The notes beneath the pieces are model-generated. The model made no database searches, was not told where the DNA came from, and worked only from the letters and a program-made list of their open reading frames with translations. Positions 58,521-64,000 of a stretch of DNA of 64,000 nt are shown one piece after another. The position numbers and the translations under genes are program-made. Position 1 is the first letter of the stretch, and each line of letters opens with the position of its first letter. The DNA is from Halocaridina rubra (taxonomy: Eukaryota > Arthropoda > Malacostraca > Decapoda > Atyidae): the NCBI GenBank assembly GCA_037179515.1, contig JAXCGZ010013676.1, forward strand, positions 1-64,000, written 5' to 3'.

Positions 58521-59130
58521 GAATTTAGATTATGCTGTGCAATTCTGGTCACCCTATTATAGAATGGAAATTGAATCCTTGGAGAGAGTGCAGCGAAGAA
58601 TGACCAAGATGATACACAATATCAGAAATCTACCATATGAGGACAGATTAAAAAAACTTAATCTACATTCTCTAGAGAGGCGAAGAGTTAGGGGGGATAT
58701 GATTGAAGTGTATAAATGGTTTAAAGGGATTAACAAGGGAGATATTAATAAAGTTTTAAAAATTCATGATCAAACCAGAACTCGTAATAATGGATTTAAG
58801 CTTGATAAATTTAGGTTCAGAAGGGAAATTGGTAAAAATTGGTTTGGTAATAGAGTAGCTGATGCATGGAACAAGCTTCCTAGTATGATAGTAAATGCCA
58901 ATACCTTAGACACCTTCAAATGTAGATTAGATAGACATATGACAGAGGTAGGGTGGGTATGAATAGGTTAGTGCTTATTAGAAAAATCATAAAAAGAAAA
59001 ATAGAATAAATAAGTAGAGTAGAATAGAATAGGTTAGACATGCTGAAAATACAATTCAAAAATGGAGCTGCCTCGTGTGTGCCAGTAGGCATGTTGCAGT
59101 GTCCTCTATTCTTATGTTCTTATGTTCTTA
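58521..59130 (+). mobile_element. Inserted CR1-B 3' fragment with (TTCTTATG)n tail
   Basis: 58522-58945 is nearly identical to 60361-60770 (LDYAVQFWSPYYRMEIESLE coding region) and continues into a 3' UTR ending CTATTCTTATGTTCTTATG, a typical CR1 octamer tail. Sequence before it (GTCGGACCAATTGAA) and after it (AGTAGCCAATGGCCATATC) joins in the RT frame (VGPIE / VANGHITDDDKV). So a 5'-truncated sibling copy inserted in sense orientation. An open frame of 147 aa lies at 58519-58962. Confidence 0.8.
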
Positions 59131-59131
59131 A

Positions 59132-60767
59132 GTAGCCAATGGCCATATCACAGATGACGATAAAGTGATGTGTACATGTTTAAATGATTATTTCTTATCT
59201 GTATTTACCAATGAAAATTTGGAAAATATTCCGGAAGTACAATCCATTTACAGAGACAGTCCCGATAAAATACTTAGTTCAATAAATATTACGAGAGAGG
59301 AGGTAATAAAAGAAATAGATAAATTAAAGGCTCATAAATCTCCGGGACCTGATGGAATATATGCTAGAATATTAAAGGAATGCAAGGAAGAGCTTAGTTG
59401 TCCACTAACTGCATTATTTAATAATTCAATAAAATTAGGATCGGTACCCATGGAGTGGAAATTGGCAGATGTGGTACCAATATTTAAAAAAGGAGAACGA
59501 GTTAAAAAGAATAATTATAGGCCGGTAAGTTTAACGTCAACAGTGGGTAAGATTCTAGAATCCATAATTGCAAATAAAATAAGGGCACATCTAGAATTAC
59601 ACAGACTGATAAAACTTTCACAACACGGGTTTCTTAAGGGTTTTTCGTGCCTTACAAACTTACTGTCTTTTTATTCAGAAGTTTACGAGGCAGTAGATTG
59701 TGGCAAAGAATATGATACAATATATCTAGATTTTAGCAAAGCTTTTGATAGAGTTCCTCACAAAAGATTAGTTAAAAAGCTGGAAGCTCATGGTATAGGA
59801 GGAGCTGTTCTCAGATGGATCAAACAATGGTTAAAAGACAGAAAACAGAGGGTTTGCATAAATGGAGAGAAATCAGAGTGGGGCTCGGTTACTAGCGGGG
59901 TACCACAAGGCTCGGTACTGGGTCCCCTATTATTCATCGTATATCTAAATGATCTGGATTCGGATATCAGTAGTAACCTGAGCAAATTCGCAGACGACAC
60001 TAAAATAGGTAGAACTATAAATGGAAAAGAAGACATTCATGCTTTACAGGAAGATCTAAATAGATTATCTGAATGGTCGGACAAATGGCAAATGGAATTT
60101 AATGTTGAAAAATGTAAAGTAGTTAAAATGGGTACTATAAAAGACAATACTAGTTATAAGCTAAATAACCATGAAATCATGAGTTCTCAGTGTGAAAGGG
60201 ATTTGGGAGTTCTTGTGAGTAGTAGTCTTAAGCCAAGAGAGCAATGCACAGCAGTCAGAAATAAAGCAAACAGAATTTTAGGATTTATCTCAAGAAGCGT
60301 TAGCAATAGGACGGAAAAAGTTATTTTGCAGCTCTATCTTGCATTAGTTAGGCCCCATTTAGATTATGCTGTGCAATTCTGGTCACCCTATTATAGAATG
60401 GAAATTGAATCCTTGGAGAGAGTGCAGCGAAGAATGACCAAGATGATACACAATATCAGAAATCTACCATATGAGGACAGATTAAAAAAACTTAATCTAC
60501 ATTCTCTAGAAAGGCGAAGAGTTAGGGGGGATATGATTGAAGTGTATAAATGGTTTAAAGGGATTAACAAGGGAGATATTAATAAAGTTTTAAAAATTCA
60601 TGATCAAACCAGAACTCGTAATAATGGATTTAAGCTTGATAAATTTAGGTTCAGAAGGGAAATTGGTAAAAATTGGTTTGGTAATAGAGTAGCTGATGCA
60701 TGGAACAAGCTTCCTAGTAGGATAGTAAATGCCAATACCTTAGACACCTTCAAATGTAGATTAGATA

Positions 60768-60836
<69 letters not shown>

Positions 60837-60844
60837 AGGTCTGA
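59132..60844 (+). CDS. CR1-B reverse transcriptase, uninterrupted
   Basis: Continuous frame with CLNDYFLSVFTNENLENIPE, HKSPGPDGIYARILKE, NYRPVSLTSTVGKILESII, HGFLKGFSCLTNLLSFY, LDFSKAFDRVPHKRL, TSGVPQGSVLGPLLF and KFADDTKIGR (YxDD-type catalytic box), then thumb and C-terminus with FWSPYYRMEIESLERVQRRM. It ends by reading into (TA)n (RLDRH followed by IY repeats), so the natural stop and 3' UTR are lost. The best preserved RT domain in the window. Confidence 0.88.
60771..60834. repeat. (TA)n microsatellite replacing the CR1-B 3' UTR
   Basis: Begins at GATAGACATATATAT, exactly where intact copies read GATAGACATATGACAGAGG; the ATAT of the LINE may have seeded the expansion. Confidence 0.95.
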
Positions 60845-61344
60845 TTTTTAAATTTTAAACAAATTCCTTCTTAAAGAAACGAGTGACATGTATAAAATTA
60901 TTTGAAGAGACGATTCAAGACACCACAGTATGTGAATAGAAGCAGACATGTTTGTCCTAATTTACAAACTTAATGCTTACAATGGCGGTTACTACTTTAA
61001 GACATATAGATGGAAGTATACGGATTAAATAAAAAAAATAATAGTAGTAGCAGTAGTAGTAGTAGTAGTAATAATAATAATAATTGCTTTCTAAAAGCCC
61101 TCTGCAATCCTGCCAACAACAATCGTTTGAAATTAGACTTTCCAAAGCTGATAATGGTGGTGCCTTATTACCTGGCACTTTTAAACACGATTAGTATTAT
61201 CTAATTTGTAAAATATTTCTATGAGGTTACCAAGTCGATATTTTTACCGTTTTATGCTGCCCTGCTTAGCATATGCTCGCATATCTGAGGTGCTTCTTCT
61301 TTTACTTATCTCCTTGATAGGGTTGAATCTAAGGTAGTCAGACT
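60835..61344. other. AT-rich DNA with (AGT)n/(AAT)n
   Basis: A short trinucleotide tract at 61041-61083; otherwise no gene or repeat recognised. Confidence 0.5.
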
Positions 61345-62682
61345 CATTAATGACCCTTTTCTTACTTCTAATCAGGATTCTCTTTCTATGCGTCGTAAGC
61401 ATAATCCCTTTCTCTTTTCTATTGCTACTACTTTCATCTCTGCTCTCATGAGTCGGTGAGTTGCGTCCCTCCCCCGCTGCCAAGGCCGTGTAACATTCGC
61501 CAAGCGGCCTTGTCTCACTGGTACTGTGTGGATATTTATAGCTCGCGGATTGGTCGGTGCAGCGACTACTTCTTCCCATCCTCCTCCAGGCTCTTGGTGT
61601 CTCTTTCTCCTTCTTATAACCTATCTTCCTTCAAAAAGCGGATCTAACGTCTTCTTAGGGCCTAATCCTGTCATATCTCTAGGTATTCAGTACTTTAACT
61701 ATTCTTTCAACCTGTTCTTTTCCTTTAAATATCAATACCCTATTTCAGCCTTGTCCTTAACCTTTTTCTTTTCCTTCATCTTGATGCTTTCTTTGTGCTC
61801 GGACATTACGGATGAGGGCAGTTTTCTCGCCTGTCTTCCTTTTCTTTTCTTTTAGTGTGGCACCACGACAGCCAAAGAAAACTGCTCTCACAGGGATTGG
61901 GCACGAAAAATTTAAAGCAAAGAGAAACAAAGATGGGAAGTGTTGTGACTTGTCAGATGTGAAGGGATAATACGAGATGTGTAAAGAATAAGCAAGAATA
62001 TTCTGTGGAAAGGATCGGTCACTGAAGGAAGATATAACATAGGACTTAACAGTCCTATCTAAGTCTAAAAGACCTTTAGTTGCAGTATCGCAACTACGGA
62101 TGGTGCCATGGGCAAACCTACTACACGGTTCTTTTGCATATTTCGCTCATGATGCATGTTTATATTATATAATATTATATCTTATTGAGTGTAACTCTGG
62201 GACAGTCATGTAAACTTCCCCTTATCGAGCCCGGGCACCAAGAATACATGAGATAAAGAAAGAGTGGCTGCTTAAGGACAAGGCAGAAAAAGGAGAATGA
62301 TGAACAATAAAGAAAAAACAGGCTGGAAAAAAAATAGTCAAGTAATGAAGACCTGGCAACATGGCTCTGAAATGATGATGCATAAGCTTTTTGAAGTAAG
62401 AAATGTTATAAGAGTTGGGATGGCAGAAGGAGGAAGAGTTCAAGAGTCTGTTATGTGGAAGAAAAGAGGCAGTCACTGCACCGACCAATAAGTGAGCTAC
62501 AAATCTCTACACAGTACCTGTGTGACGAGGCTGCCTGGGGTGTGCTACACGGCCTCACGAGCAGGGGAGGATGCAACCTGCCAACTCATCAGAGCAGCCA
62601 TGAAAGTTGTAGCAACAGAAAAGAGAAAGAGCTAATACCTTCTGGCGAAGAGAAAGTGAATCCAGATTAGAAGAGAAATGTC

Positions 62683-62690
<8 letters not shown>
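61345..62690. repeat. Fold-back element with arms of about 300 bp
   Basis: The left arm 61345-61640 (AATCAGGATTCTCTTTCT, TTGCTACTACTTTC, GCGGATTGGTCGGTGCAGCG) is the inverse of the right arm 62385-62690 (CAGTCACTGCACCGACCAAT, GAAAGTTGTAGCAACAGAAA, GTGAATCCAGATTAGAAG). The centre (61860-62090) holds a copy of the dispersed repeat of 27116-27399 (CTTGTCAGATGTGAAGGGAT). No transposase. The right end is at (TA)n. Confidence 0.7.

Positions 62691-62771
<81 letters not shown>
62691..62771. repeat. (TA)n microsatellite
   Basis: About 80 bp of TA between the fold-back and LINE-B. Confidence 0.95.
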
Positions 62772-62778
<7 letters not shown>

Positions 62779-64000
62779 TTTGGAATGAAGTGAAAAGAGT
62801 GAGGAAAGATAAGTCTGGTAGGGAGTGTGAGGGTGAAAGGAACAGATGGGCAATTGTTAGTAAATGAAATAAAGATGAGAGAGTGGGCTGAATATTACAA
62901 GGAACTGATAAATGAGGTAAATAATAGAGGGGCGGAGATCGTGGCTGTCGGATAAGAATGGAGAATGCCAATGTTAGGTGATGAGAATGATAGCGAAATA
63001 ACAAAAGAGGTATATTTGGCAAAGAGAGGAATGAAAACAGGTAAAGCACTAGGGATAGATGGTTGCCATGTTGAATGTATATCAAAAGGTGGGGAAGCTT
63101 TAGTAGAATGTTGAATGTATGTTTCAGGAAAGGAAGGGTCCCAGTTGATTGGAAGAGTACATGTGTAGTTCCACTATACTAAGGGAAAGGAGATAAGTAT
63201 GAGTGTAGTAGGCTTAGAGGAATTAGTTTGTTGAGTGTAGTTGGTAAGGTATTTGGAAGAGTGTTAATCGAGAGAACTAGGAAAAGTACTGAAAGATTTA
63301 TTGGGTAAGAACAGTGTGGGTTCAGGAGAGGGAGAGGATGTGTGGATCAGGTGCTTATGGTAAGGCAGGTGTGTGAGAAGTTCTTGGAAAAATGTAGGGA
63401 AAACGTTATGGGCTTTTATGGACTTAGAGAAACATATGACAGGGTTAATAGAGAGGGATTGTGAAGTGTATTGCGACTGAATGGAATGAGTGGAAATTTG
63501 CTGAAAGCAGTGAAGAGGTTTTACACAAGTAGTAGAGCATGTGCGAGAGTCGGGAATGGTATGAGTGATTGGTTTGAGGTGAATGTAGGGCTATGTCAAG
63601 GTTGTGTAATATCTCCATGTTGTTAATGTGTATATAGATGGAGTGATAAAGAAAGTAAATGAAAGAGTGTTAGACAGAGGTTTGGAACTAGTTAGTGAGA
63701 ATGGAAGATTGTGGAAATTGAATCGGTTGCTATTTGCAGATGATAATGTACTGGTGGCTGATACTGAGAATGAACTGAAGAAGTAGGTGACTGAGATTGC
63801 CAGGGTGTGTGAAATAAGGAAGTTGCGAGTGAATATTAGTAAAAGTAAAGTCATGAGCGGCACGAGGAGTATTAATGTTGGTAGATTGAATGTAGGAGCA
63901 AATGGGAAGTTGCTTAAAGAAGTTGAAAGTTTCAAGTATCTGGGGTCACGTGTATCAAGGAGTAGACGAGTGGATACAGAAGTAAGTCATAGAGTGAAGG
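62772..64000 (+). mobile_element. LINE-B non-LTR retrotransposon, continues past window end
   Basis: The plus strand encodes, in broken frames, KTGKALGIDGCHVECISKGG (about 63030), YECSRLRGISLLSVVGKV (63200-63250), FRRGRGCVDQVLMVRQVCEK (63318-63380), VGLCQGCV (63582-63606) and LLFADDNVLVADTENELK (63727-63780). About 80% alike by eye to 109-840. Starts right after (TA)n; degenerate, with the 3' end outside the window. Confidence 0.8.

Larger units (their letters stand above)
56790..60770 (+). mobile_element. CR1-like LINE, family B, with a nested copy of its own 3' end
   Basis: Order: end of ORF1 with an SGNH-type motif (to 57104), endonuclease (57098-58276), linker (58248-58520), an inserted 3' fragment of the same family (58521-59130), then the rest of the reverse transcriptase (59132-60844). 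5'-truncated within ORF1; its own 3' UTR is missing because (TA)n begins at 60771. Without the insertion and one frameshift the two halves would be contiguous. Confidence 0.85.

Overview
This window looks like nuclear DNA of an invertebrate animal. A decapod or other malacostracan crustacean is my best guess, from the extreme (TA)n load, the repeat families and a spliced animal gene; this is inference, because no marker in the window fixes the taxon. No prokaryotic features were seen.

The one host gene I can build is on the minus strand. Nine coding exons between 55801 and 18439 join in frame into a 441-residue 2-oxoglutarate/Fe(II) dioxygenase of the gamma-butyrobetaine hydroxylase (BBOX1) / trimethyllysine hydroxylase (TMLHE) family, the carnitine-synthesis oxygenases. 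The N-terminal C-x-C-x2-C zinc site, the HxD...H iron site and the 2-oxoglutarate arginine are all present, and the first coding exon resembles a mitochondrial targeting peptide. Exons 3-9 are compact (18.4-23.0 kb). Exon 2 lies at 51.6 kb and exon 1 at 55.8 kb. Intron 2 is about 28.6 kb and consists almost entirely of transposable elements.

The rest is a nested repeat landscape. (1) Several Tigger/pogo-type DNA transposon families: T1 with CAGTGATCCCTCG termini (many copies, one nearly complete at 41.1-44.2 kb), T2 with CACC...GGTG termini (three copies), T3 (29.4-31.3 kb), T4 (9.0-13.7 kb) and T5 (14.2-16.8 kb). Nearly all abut (TA)n tracts, as expected for elements that target TA. (2) Non-LTR retrotransposons: CR1-like family A (8980-11393 +, 46391-50303 -, 50930-51500 +), CR1-like family B (56790-60770 + and two minor fragments), an L2/CR1-like element (54492-55700 +), and 'LINE-B' at both window ends and at 50.6-50.9 kb. 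(3) tRNA-derived SINEs. (4) Fold-back and perfect-palindrome elements. (5) More than 30 long (TA)n tracts, plus (GA)n, (TAA)n, poly(A) and a 47-base poly(G).

Region by region: 1-8.9 kb holds a LINE-B remnant, palindromes and mostly unique DNA; 9-16.8 kb two degenerate Tiggers, one carrying a nested CR1; 16.8-23 kb the 3' part of the dioxygenase gene; 23-51.6 kb its giant intron 2; 51.6-55.8 kb exons 2 and 1 around an intron with an L2-like LINE; 56-61 kb a CR1-B element with an insertion of its own family; 61-64 kb a fold-back repeat and another LINE-B.
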